From Clavelina lepadiformis (taxonomy: Eukaryota; Chordata; Ascidiacea; Aplousobranchia; Clavelinidae), in assembly GCF_947623445.1 (NCBI RefSeq), contig NC_135248.1, forward strand, positions 558,001-622,000: 64,000 bases of DNA. The letters are read 5' to 3'. A program made the position numbers and the translations under genes. The stretch's first letter is position 1, and the number at the start of each line of letters is the position of its first letter. Below are positions 54,690 through 64,000 of this stretch, piece by piece. The notes under the pieces are model-generated. The model did not search any database, had not been told where the DNA came from, and saw only the letters and a list, made by a program, of their open reading frames with translations.

Positions 54690-55217
54690 TGCTGTTTTAA
54701 GTAAAAACTGGTTTATTTATTAAATGTATAAATTTTGTAGCTTGTCCTATTTCACATTATTCGTATCATGTCATTATCCTGCTGTCATATCACGCCTTTA
54801 CTCTTCTATTTGCATTGCGTAATTATCACTGCTAGCTACACAACTTAGAAGTTATCATTGTGCTTGCCAATTTGCATAATATTGACGACAATTATTTATT
54901 AATATACCATGTTACCATTAAGCATCATGCTTTGTAAAAGGCTTGTATAATTGCCATTATTTTTGCTATCGCAAAGAAAATATGCAGCAAAGTTTCACTG
55001 AATTTAAAGTTCTTTTAACTTTTAGCTGAACCAAGGTTAGTGACGTCACACTTTGTTAATTTTCCAGCAATTCAACATTAAAAATCGTGAGTTTCATCGG
55101 TTTCTTGATCTAAACAACATTTTTCGTCGTCTCATTGAACAAGCAAGTTTGTCAAATTTTTATCATGACCTGTCAATCAGGAAGATTCTTTCTTCATCTT
55201 CGATGACTCCTCCGTTG
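54690..55217. other. Spacer between TPK paralogue B and tetraspanin gene
   Basis: A/T-rich; the two genes converge here. The plus-strand frame 55053-55367 is largely the antisense of the tetraspanin 3' exon. Confidence 0.45.
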
Positions 55218-56718
55218 TTAGGTGATGTGTACTTGTTGCCTCCGCGGCAAACTTCGCGATATTTTTGCCAGACCAGCTATCAAGGCAAAGTCCATAGCGA
55301 GGAGAGCGATCGTCGTCCACATCGCAGACTTGAGCGCGTTAAGGAGGAGCAAAAAGTAGACTTGTGAGCACGGATCAGCGTGAATATAAACAGCGTCGTC
55401 GACGTTGCACCACGTGACAATTTCGAAGTCGATCAACGCGATATAGTCTCTGTGCCTCCGGCGTGGGGCAACGCGAACCGCGTGGCAAGTTCCCGAGCTT
55501 GAAAATCTGTGACGACACGAGACTGGCACGATGGACTCGTTGTCCTTGCGGGGAATACCCTCCGCCCACTTGCTCCCGAACCAGTCGGTGAAGTTTAGCG
55601 CTCCGCAGCATAAGTTATCTGTCTGCAATCTGTCCCACTCCGCCTTGTACGCACTCCCCTTACTGTTCCAGCTCGAATAGCGTTCCGACAGCGTTTCGTT
55701 TAACCCGCTTTTAACGTCACTCTCAAAGTCCTTGTGAGTAAAATGCGAGAACATGATCGCAGCGATGACGTCAAAGACACTGATGTAAAGCAATCTGCAT
55801 GACGTCATAACAATAAAATCGTTAAGTTTTAAATCTATGAAAGCCATGACGTGAGTTTATCGCCGTTAACATGTTGGAGAGATGTTTACGTCATGGCTCT
55901 TTTAGTCGCCCGGTTATAAAACAGGAAACTACGTCACAACGAAAATAGAAAACGGACAAAACACATCACGTGAGAACGTAAATATATAACCATAGTTCGA
56001 TTATTGCCAAATAAGGCTGGAATCGCCAAATCCTTTGTCGCGTCGTTCGCTTGTAACAAACTCACATGAACATGACGGTGTTGATTTGACTGGACGTCGC
56101 TTTTTTTACGTCACCGGAGAAGACAAGCGTACGGAGCAGCCATGCGGAACACAAGAGGGAAGACACTCCTGCAGCAATCTGTGTGAAAATAAAATAAAAA
56201 CAGCAACTGGTTTGAGGATGGTCAACGGTATGACGTCATAAACTCTGACATGGGAGATTGCTCGAATATTTATTGAACTCTGTCGTAGAATGTTTGAACT
56301 GACCGACCAATAATTAACTTACAGCTTAACAAGGTGTTTCTATCACAAATTTCGCAATTCGCTCACTTCAATCACTCGGATCTAATTATGAACAAATCTG
56401 TCTCAAACTCACCAGAAACACAGCGCCCAGTCCGAACTGTCCGTTCTTGGCCAGGACCTGAGCTCGATTACCGTCCACTGTGGTCCAAGTGCCCAGAATC
56501 ACTTTGAATATTCCAAACACGACCACGAAAAGGATTTTCAGAGTCAGCAGGAAATATTTTCTCTCCTTTCTGATGGCACAGTCGTAGGTGAAGTCTTCGC
56601 TTGTATCTACGTCATAATCGCGCTCTTCGTCCTCAACTTCAAATCGAACTCGTCGCGGCGATTCGCTCAAGTTGTTTGCAGATGTCCCTGCCGTGACGTC
56701 ACCAGCTGCTGCACTCAT
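55218..56718 (-). CDS. Tetraspanin-like four-pass membrane protein
   Basis: Exon 1 (56718-56413) encodes a long acidic N-terminal tail, then KYFLLTLKILFVVVFGIFKV as the first membrane helix. An exon at 56178-56115 encodes IAAGVSSLLCSAWLLRTLVF, a possible second helix. The last exon (from about 55790 to 55218) has LLYISVFDVIAAIMF (third helix). The large loop carries the CCG signature (DNLCCGALNFTDWF) and four further cysteines. It ends with helix four, VYFLLLLNALKSAMWTTIAL followed by LAMDFAL. CCG plus six loop cysteines is the tetraspanin hallmark. The phases of the exon at 56178 and the last exon do not match directly, so one exon or border is missing. The partner proteins are unknown. The roughly 70-aa N-terminal tail is long for a tetraspanin. 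Confidence 0.75.
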
Positions 56719-57325
56719 CGTTTTCGTTCAACTCAGTGACGTCATAATCGGTTTGACAATCTCAACCTGGTTAGTTCTAGAAATCGCAACAGAATGAACT
56801 GGATTAAAAGGTAAGAAAGATATCGCGGCTAAAAGTTTTAGAAATCATGAAATCGTTTCAAGTTACCGCGTCATAAAGGGAGAGAAACTCTCCTGGGCCA
56901 GTTCACAAAAGCGGGCACGTCATACGATTGTTTGGTCGCAATACAAAGGCAATTGTTATAACAACAATGACATGTGTAAAAGAGATATCTCCTTTGATGA
57001 GCGCCAGCCATCACTGCTCCCGCGTCAAAAAATGGACGGTTTCCATGACAACCACCTAATATCAATCGAATTTAAGTCATGTTGGGCAGGATCTCATTCA
57101 AAATTCGTAAGTTTTTGGAGATCATTCAACGAAAAGTCGGAAAAACTTGTAAATTAAAAAATGTGGACAATTTTTTTGTCATGTCCGCGACTAAAAATTA
57201 TAAATCCAGGCTATAACATAGTTTCCTGTCATTCCGTCAACGACAAGCTGTGCTCCATGCAACAACAACAAATAATTAAAAGTTATAAAAACGGTCAACG
57301 TAGATGAGAAAGAAGCGATCAGTGG
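56719..57325. other. Tetraspanin upstream spacer
   Basis: No supported gene. The tetraspanin promoter should lie just above 56718. Frames at 56871-57157 have no motif. Confidence 0.4.
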
Positions 57326-57565
57326 TTGAAAGGAGCAGTGATGCGTAAAAAAGCCTGGTGCTTGTATTTCTTGGATCGCTTTCAAGAAGCGCTTCAGTTC
57401 ATCGGACGAGTCAAGTCTGAAGTTCTCAACTTGAATTTATTTGACAGTCAGAAATATTCACTTCTCTGTGAACTTGCTTACATTAGTGCTCGGTGTCAAT
57501 ATAAATTGAAAGAACATCAACTCGCTGTGGCGTTTGGATATCATCAAATTAACCAAGTTTTATAA
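57326..57565 (+). CDS. TPR-repeat protein, terminal exon or fragment
   Basis: The frame KAWCLYFLDRFQEALQFIGR is followed by YSLLCELAYISARCQYKLKE and HQLAVAFGYHQINQVL. Together they look like one and a half tetratricopeptide repeats (pattern W-x2-LG/Y-x8-A/G-F-x2-A). The exon may begin at an acceptor near 57322 rather than at an ATG. Its last 13 codons and the 3' flank are duplicated at 61756. It may belong with the TPR exon at 62475-62852, or the two may be pieces of tandemly duplicated TPR genes. Family and partner are unknown. Confidence 0.5.
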   Translation: MKGAVMRKKAWCLYFLDRFQEALQFIGRVKSEVLNLNLFDSQKYSLLCELAYISARCQYKLKEHQLAVAFGYHQINQVL

Positions 57566-57928
57566 TTGACACTTTTAAAACGCGGTTTTTGCATTTTCTC
57601 TGGCTGGAATTAAGTAAATGTTAAAACAGACGTATTTATCGTGTTAATCTCTTATTCAAACAAGAAATTCTGAACCGACATATTTAACGCAGATTGAAGT
57701 GTTTCAAATAGCATTGTTTTACGGCGTAAAGTTTGAAGTGTACTTGATGAAATGTTTGGATGACGTAGATTCGTAGAATAATAGATATTACACACATACA
57801 CGTAGCAACGATAAAATTAACATGGCGTTAGCTGATTGGCTGACGTGTATGATATAAAAGTTTAAGCTTGGTTCAAATCACCCCCTGGATGCTCTGGCCG
57901 GCGAGTCTCTGCAAGGGCTTGTCCCTTC
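57526..57928 (+). repeat. Recent 403-bp duplication, copy 1
   Basis: By eye identical to 61756-62158. It carries the end of the TPR frame, its 3' flank, and a promoter-like segment: ATTGG (57835-57839), TGACGTG and TATAAAA (57853-57859). The identity implies a very recent duplication or gene conversion. Confidence 0.88.
57831..57860 (+). promoter_or_regulatory. CCAAT plus TATA promoter-like segment, copy 1
   Basis: ATTGG, a TGACGTG half-site and TATAAAA lie within 25 bases. The same arrangement occurs at 62061-62090, upstream of a TPR frame. In copy 1 the 2.1-kb transposon begins about 70 bases downstream, that is, within what would be the transcript leader. Confidence 0.45.
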
Positions 57929-60042
57929 CCAGTCGGAAATTATACCAGATTATGTATGGCCATTTGATCACTTATGTCTGATTATAACAGATTATGTGTG
58001 TATTATGTTTGTTCGTCAGAAAGAGTTACATAATCTTACATATATCCTAGTTTATCATAAACAGCCCATCGATGGTTCATGGTACCTTTCTAAACCTTGC
58101 CTCAAGTAAGAATTTCTTGCATAATGTTGGTATAAAAATCGAAATTTTTTATGTACGTTTTATCAAAAATATTGGATTGTTACAGTATTTACGTATCCTT
58201 TTACCAAACTTGAAAGACCTTATTTCTGCATGTCACTGTAAGCCTACCAGGTAATTGGAAACAATTAATTGTGTATGGACTATAGATAATTACCAACATT
58301 GTAGGTGTGAAAATTGTATAATATGATAATGATCACACAGTAGGTACTGTATTGTAATGATAATTGTGGTAGTTCGATATTACAATAAGTGGCGATAAAA
58401 TGCAAGGCGCAAGTAGAACAATTAACCGGTTAACTTAATTATAAATCATTATTATAAGATGGAATGTACATTTTCAAAATTTTATGTAAAAACGCAAAAT
58501 TGTTCCTTTTGAAATCATTTGTAGTTATAAAACCTAACTCACTGCCACGCTTTCAACAGCTCGTACACAATATTCATTTTCAACATGGCGACCAAATCGC
58601 AAACCTTTATAGTTGTTCTCTTACGCCGAAGAGTTCTACGTCATCACTCTACCCATAGTTCTACCGATAAGGTTTTTCCCTTGACCAATCGCGTGGCATT
58701 GATTTATTCCGCGCTTTTTTACGAAATGTAGCCTCATGGGAATTCTTTTTCTTTGTCTTGAATTCCTGTCCTAAGATCTGATGAACCCGTGAGGCCGTGA
58801 CTTGTTCGCTAGTGATAGTTAGCGCTATTCCTATAGTGCTTGTTAGTTAACCCCTAGTTCTTTTGTGTTAGCCTAGCACATCAGTTTAATCCCAGCCAAT
58901 TTAGTATGAATTGGAAGTTGAAAAAAAAATTGGAAGTTATTTAGCTGCAATGTATTGTAGCCTATCAGTCAAGTGAGTACGTAGGCCTAAGTATTAATTG
59001 TTGTGTATGAGTATGACTATACGCAGGTAATACAAATATTGTTTAGTTGGCATTACTGAGACATTTTTGTGAGGTTTTGTAATCTTGTAGCATGTAACTC
59101 GCTAACAGGAGAAACAAAACATCACAGAAATATCATTTTACCCGAAGCAAACCTTTTTGTGTAAACTCATTTAGATTAACGCGACTTACCTGTTCCATTA
59201 TTTTTATTAGGTTTGTATGAAAAGTGCTGCCGATTAGCGTATACTACGCAGCAGTGCTCAACTAGTGAGCCAGATGCTGAGGAATGTAACCAAAATAGTA
59301 GATCACTATCAAGTCTTGTACGAACTGATGATGAAAGGTAAATACTCTTCCATTTACTGTTATCATTGCTGAAAATTACTGGCATTCATTCTTGGTTCGT
59401 GTGTGTTTATTGTAGATGTTTGAAAATGTGTAATTTTTTAGTCTATGTTAAACCTAATGTCAATGTTTAACACCAGTTTGTATTTAGTGGAGTCGGAGAT
59501 TGGGATGATGGGAGGGCAAAGAGGGCTGCAGCTTTGACAATATCCAAAAGACCAAAAGAGCCGCATTAGAGTGTCACATTTCTCACGTTTTGTCTGAGGA
59601 CGAACGAATCTTGCAGCAGTGGGGAAGAAATACACACTCACCTATAAAGAATTCTTATTTTATCTTCGTTTCATTTTCTAATTTCCTGCGTTCTTGCTTT
59701 TGTCAAGTAAAACTTTCAATAAATGTCATTTAAAACGTATACGTTGCATTAAGCCGCAAATGATCGTAGCTATTAGTAATGTTACTGAAAGGGCTTTATG
59801 TCAGGTAAAGACTAGGCCCAGAGAAAAATATAAGATAATTTTTCTCAGGCTCTTGCATGGTTATATAAGGCTTACGATCGGTCGCCATACTTGGGCCAAG
59901 CATTGCCCATTGTCAAATTTCCTGACCTCTTTCTAACATATATCTGTGGCTGTTGAATGGCGGACGTACCTTGGGCCAACTTTGTTCCTAACATGTGCGG
60001 TAGATATCACATAGTAAGGCCAAAGATAAATTTCTGACTGGG
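57928..60042. mobile_element. 2.1-kb DNA transposon with TIR CCCAGTCGGAAATT; empty site preserved at 62156
   Basis: Comparison with 61756-62266 shows that 57526-57928 and 60043-60153 are contiguous in the paralogue, so the 2.1 kb between them is an insertion. Its ends are inverted repeats: CCCAGTCGGAAATT on the left and the reverse complement CCCAGTCAGAAATT on the right. The joint is flanked by TT or TTC on both sides (57926-57928 and 60043-60045), so the target duplication is 2-3 bp. The longest internal frames (58072-58254, 58464-58658, 59694-59936) have no transposase motif I recognise, suggesting a non-autonomous element. The superfamily is unresolved. Confidence 0.75.
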
Positions 60043-60153
60043 TTCAGGACTTGCTAGTACTTCTCTGGGCTCTTGGAAATTCTCTCTTCTCTGAGTTATT
60101 TCCCTTGTTCTGCTGAATTGAAGTTAGTACTGAATTATTATGAAAGTGGGATC
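60043..60153 (+). repeat. Right-hand part of the duplicated segment, copy 1
   Basis: Matches 62156-62266 with about two differences (GTTAGTAC against GTTATTAC; TTATGAAAG against TTAAGAAAG). It continues the 57526-57928 duplication across the transposon insertion. Confidence 0.85.
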
Positions 60154-61755
60154 CCATAAATGGTAACCCCGTCTTTCTTCTGCAAACGAAGAAGAACACA
60201 TGCACTTCTGATAGATTCGATTATAACAGGTGCAAATTGGAGTCAGATTAGGATCGAGAGACAAAATTGCATTCAACCGTCTGTTAGCGAGAAAATTGCG
60301 GCAGACATTTCAAAAATTCTCGAAGTAACCAGTTGAAAGAAATCTCGCTAACGAACAATGACTATCATGCTACTGGCATTATGGATTACGATGATGACGA
60401 CGCTAGCCAACACTAGCCAAATCCAGCAACCAACACAGACCAGCGACAAGCATCGCTCAAAAGAAAAATGGAAGAAAAATCATCAAGAAGAACGAAGTTA
60501 TCAATCTGTTGTGGACACTTCTACATTTGATTCTGCACCCGATTAATTCTTAGCCGGTAAAGTACATTACTCATTTCTAAATACATCGTAGCATGTTATT
60601 GGTGTTATTAGATATTAGCTAGCGCACATATATCATGATTATTAATAACAAAAATATTAAATACGTTTCTTACTCTGATTTTACCTGATAAATTTATGTC
60701 CCCAAGGACAACGCGCATATAAATTCATACTGTAGTTATATCTTATTTGTTCTGCGTAAACCACGCATCATAATCATACTCGAGAAATTCAATTTGAATT
60801 AAAAGTTAATGTATTCCTTATCCCCATGTCGACTTCTATCTATACTTATTTTTCCATATCATGTTTTGTGGTAGATGATTTTTTATTTTATTTTATTTGC
60901 ACGGACACAGGCTAACTAAGCCACATACTTATCAACGGTCACTTTCACCCCATTGTCTACCTACAAAGCATTCTTTTAATCTTTTCTTACGCTAAACACT
61001 TTTAGCTACGTTTTATATTAACCCACCTTTATTGCTTTCATAAATGACTTACATTAAGTACTAGCGTTAACAAAAACGCCGTACGATTATTTTGCCTTGT
61101 TTGTCATCATACCAGGTTGCAAACTGCTATCCTGTATAAGTCAGAATCTGTTGATTTGTAATTATCCCGTAATAACCTCGATTCACAAATGGGTCCACTA
61201 ACTTGCATACGACAAATGCAAGCAGAAAACGAGTTGGGGCGAATCGCGATATTAAGCTTATTACTCAGACTGATCGAACTTTTATTTTCTTCTCCTGCAT
61301 TATGCAAATCCTCTTAACCCTTACCCACCCTTATACTTACATTATCTTGCTATATAAGTTCGGCAAACCAAACGCGTTGTCCGATATCATTGTGTCAAAA
61401 TATTGAAATGCATTTAGTTATAATGGCAATCATTTTATTCAAACTTTGTGTTAGGTTTTGTGTGCAACTACATTTACGATTCTTTTATGTTACTTTGGTT
61501 TATGGTAAAAGTATATAACAAAAACATATCAAAATATTTAAAAACCCTTATATATAACATAGTATTAGTGAAGAATGTTTACTGCTATTTTTTTCTTTTG
61601 CATATTCCATCTGTGTACGTTCGTTGACCGCATCAAAATTCTGGCTGGAGAGAAAACAAATTCTGCATTCACATTGCAAGCTGACAACAAGAAATCTTGC
61701 AACCTGCCAACGCCGACAATTCCTACCTCGAAGCTTTTATGGGTTGGGGGATTTA
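60154..61755. other. Unassigned region after the transposon-bearing copy
   Basis: A 62-codon frame at 60358-60546 opens with a hydrophobic N terminus (MLLALWITMMTTLANTS) and continues hydrophilic. It could be a small secreted peptide or chance. The rest is A/T-rich without motifs. Confidence 0.3.
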
Positions 61756-62266
61756 TGTGGCGTTTGGATATCATCAAATTAACCAAGTTTTATAATTGAC
61801 ACTTTTAAAACGCGGTTTTTGCATTTTCTCTGGCTGGAATTAAGTAAATGTTAAAACAGACGTATTTATCGTGTTAATCTCTTATTCAAACAAGAAATTC
61901 TGAACCGACATATTTAACGCAGATTGAAGTGTTTCAAATAGCATTGTTTTACGGCGTAAAGTTTGAAGTGTACTTGATGAAATGTTTGGATGACGTAGAT
62001 TCGTAGAATAATAGATATTACACACATACACGTAGCAACGATAAAATTAACATGGCGTTAGCTGATTGGCTGACGTGTATGATATAAAAGTTTAAGCTTG
62101 GTTCAAATCACCCCCTGGATGCTCTGGCCGGCGAGTCTCTGCAAGGGCTTGTCCCTTCAGGACTTGCTAGTACTTCTCTGGGCTCTTGGAAATTCTCTCT
62201 TCTCTGAGTTATTTCCCTTGTTCTGCTGAATTGAAGTTATTACTGAATTATTAAGAAAGTGGGATC
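61756..62266 (+). repeat. Recent duplication, copy 2 (uninterrupted, pre-insertion form)
   Basis: 61756-62158 equals 57526-57928 and 62156-62266 equals 60043-60153, joined without the 2.1-kb insert. It carries only the last 13 codons of the TPR frame plus the promoter-like segment at 62061-62090 (ATTGG, TGACGTG, TATAAAA at 62083-62089). Confidence 0.88.
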
Positions 62267-62474
62267 ATGGTGTAAATATTGCTAATTCGATACAACTTAT
62301 TCGGACAATATAACAACTAAACTTTATGAAGTTGGTGTTGGTTTAAGAAGCAATATAGAGACAGTAAACGCAACGGAGTCAAAGACAATTAGCGGAGTCA
62401 ACAGTCAGACTTGGCCTAGGCCAGTCTAAAACTAACACCACCACCCCAAATCCCATATCGCAATCGACCAATTC

Positions 62475-62852
62475 ATGGAGATTTGTGGATATTATGCTCG
62501 TGTCGATCAACATGGTGCGCAGACACAGGAAATTATCAGAGCAGATTGCTTTTATAACATCGGGCTTTGTTTATATGAGCTCGGTGATTATGACGCAGCA
62601 ATATATGAAGCGGAGAAAAGTCTCCAACATTATGAACAACACAATGGTCCTGTGGATGACAGATGTAAATGTTATTCGTTGCTAGGTCGGTGTCATCTTG
62701 AGAGAGACGAATACGACGAAGCTTTAACATATTTTCAAACTGAACTTGATTTAAGGCTTCAGTTCGTTCCAAGCGGGAAACAAGATTCTGATAAAAAAAT
62801 CAAACTCGCCAGAAGCAATATTCAGATTTGCCAAAACTCGTTTACTCAGTGA
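62475..62852 (+). CDS. TPR-repeat protein exon
   Basis: The frame holds three tetratricopeptide-like units: ADCFYNIGLCLYELGDYDAA, then CYSLLGRCHLERDEYDEALT and a final helix IKLARSNIQICQN. The acceptor-like TGCGCAGACACAG just before 62531 suggests the conserved part may start there (EIIRADCF) rather than at ATG 62475. TPRs mediate protein-protein contacts; the family could not be named. It lies downstream of the promoter-like segment at 62061-62090. Confidence 0.6.
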   Translation: MEICGYYARVDQHGAQTQEIIRADCFYNIGLCLYELGDYDAAIYEAEKSLQHYEQHNGPVDDRCKCYSLLGRCHLERDEYDEALTYFQTELDLRLQFVPSGKQDSDKKIKLARSNIQICQNSFTQ

Positions 62853-64000
62853 TATGCGAGAATAATCTGTTGCTGCAGAAATAAATATGAACGTGTATAT
62901 ATTACGAAATGATCCATTGTCTAATTTTATCGTCATACTTGCTTGTGATGCAATAACACTATTCAATATTTTACATCGTTTGTTCAAACTCATCTGCGCT
63001 AAACCTAAAAATCGTTCATCAGCGTCAATACATGTTTTGTGATTTCATAATTAAGCTTTTTTAAACATTGTTCTACTGTAAATATTTCTGGCTCTTTCAC
63101 GCATTTCACTTATTTTCTCATTGGTAATGCTAACTGTATTATGACGTCATAACAACAATTATGTTGAATTACTCCAAAAATTATCCGCATTATCAATTTT
63201 TTAAATAGTTGAAACTTGCTATTTACACGCTATGATTCATGATGATGATGATAAAATCTGCTTTGAAACGTCTGTAATTGGTGATAAATATCGATAGATG
63301 GCCAACAACAAAAGTGCTGGTACCTTACTACAATGAACGGATCACAAGTTGAAATCCTATTAAAATCTGCTTGAGAAGAAAGCATTGTATCAGGTCCTAG
63401 CATAGTGGGACATGTTAAATAATGAATTAGCCAATACTCACAATTTCTAGCAAGATGCTGGCACTTACACGTTTTCGCTTCGAATTCAACTTGGAGCAAA
63501 TTCTGTACTTCTCTAATCAGCTCTGGAATTTGCGCGCGATTCTCGAACCTTCATTGCCAGTGTTCGTCCTTCATTCATTTGCCTTGTGTAGTTAAAGTGG
63601 TTGATTGGTAGTTAAGAGAATGTGAAGAATAATGTGGGTGACTTACAATTTATAAAGTGGGGTTGACTTAAATAGTGTCCAGTAAAAGTTTATTGAAAAA
63701 TGCGTTAAATAATTTACCGTGAACTTAACGTTCTACTACCACACGCGAATATTGGCAACCTTCGTTTTATTTTATCAGGTGTAAAGAAGCAGCCAAGAAT
63801 GTTTCAATTCCGTTAATTGCTGGAGCAGTTAAAACCGTTCTGACATCCATGTTTGATTGTAATTACACGGCGGCTATTTCACCGCATTTATAGGTCGCGC
63901 AGCCTGTTGTTAAAGATAGGAGGTTAAGTTAGGAGAATGGGAATGCAAAAAGTTGATTTTAGCTATTGAAGATTTTATTGGAGTTAGATTAAGATTAGAA
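62853..64000. other. Right-end region, no supported gene
   Basis: A minus-strand frame at 63230-63499 extends past a good donor-like GTGTAAGT at about 63478. The preceding sequence reads IPELIREVQNLLQVEFEAK, which could be a short exon. No domain was recognised and a stop lies close upstream in that frame. Confidence 0.35.

Noticed and set aside
55053-55367. Plus-strand 104-codon ORF
   Set aside because: Antisense to the last tetraspanin exon, which has the CCG loop and fourth helix.

Overview
The window reads as nuclear DNA of an invertebrate chordate, most likely a tunicate (ascidian such as Ciona or Phallusia). The genes are recognisable orthologues of vertebrate genes (CC2D2A, ZNF474, TMEM248, UNC13D, an executioner caspase, a fibrinogen-domain lectin, RSRC2, thiamin pyrophosphokinase, a tetraspanin). 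They are cut into many small exons by short GT-AG introns and packed a few kb apart, with small AT-rich spacers full of non-autonomous transposons. No bacterial operon signals are present. The species is inference from gene content and architecture; the gene identities rest on protein motifs read in the exons.

Layout. 1-1784: no supported gene, one old dispersed repeat. 1785-11211 (-): CC2D2A, a ciliary transition-zone protein. 11212-12175: spacer between two head-to-head starts. 12176-17788 (+): a ZNF474-like C2HC zinc-finger gene whose ten exons join in frame to 547 aa. 15.6-18.8 kb: LINE fragment and hAT-type elements. 19750-20211 (+): small C2H2 ORF. 20703-22598 (-): TMEM248, complete in five exons. 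23.3-25.5 kb: repeat-rich, including a DNA element whose two ends are made of oppositely oriented iterated short repeats. 27553-33866 (-): UNC13D/Munc13-4. 36365-38350 (+): caspase, complete in nine exons. 39558-41127 (+): ficolin-like lectin, complete in six exons. 42410-42680: long-hairpin MITE. 43197-49838 (+): RSRC2, an SR-rich splicing-related protein. 50.6-54.7 kb: a cluster of intronless thiamin pyrophosphokinase genes and decayed copies. 55218-56718 (-): tetraspanin-like gene. 57.3-62.9 kb: TPR-protein fragments, a recent 0.5-kb duplication, and a 2.1-kb DNA transposon sitting in one copy with the empty site preserved in the other.

Most interesting point. Two adjacent, uninterrupted, intronless TPK paralogues have decayed in opposite halves. 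The first (52850-53605) keeps the thiamin-binding C-terminal domain but has lost every catalytic aspartate motif. The second (53907-54689) keeps the aspartate motifs but has lost the tryptophan and neighbouring residues of the thiamin-binding half. In animal and yeast TPK the active site lies at the dimer interface and draws on both subunits, so the pair could be an obligate heterodimer made by complementary loss. A decayed copy of the same two-gene cassette lies just upstream, so the pair was already a unit before that duplication.

Other points: exons of RSRC2 that are all symmetric phase 2; a hammerhead-ribozyme-like core in a CC2D2A intron; several hAT-type elements with clean 8-bp target duplications; and a conspicuous excess of the palindrome TGACGTCA and one-base variants across introns, exons and spacers.
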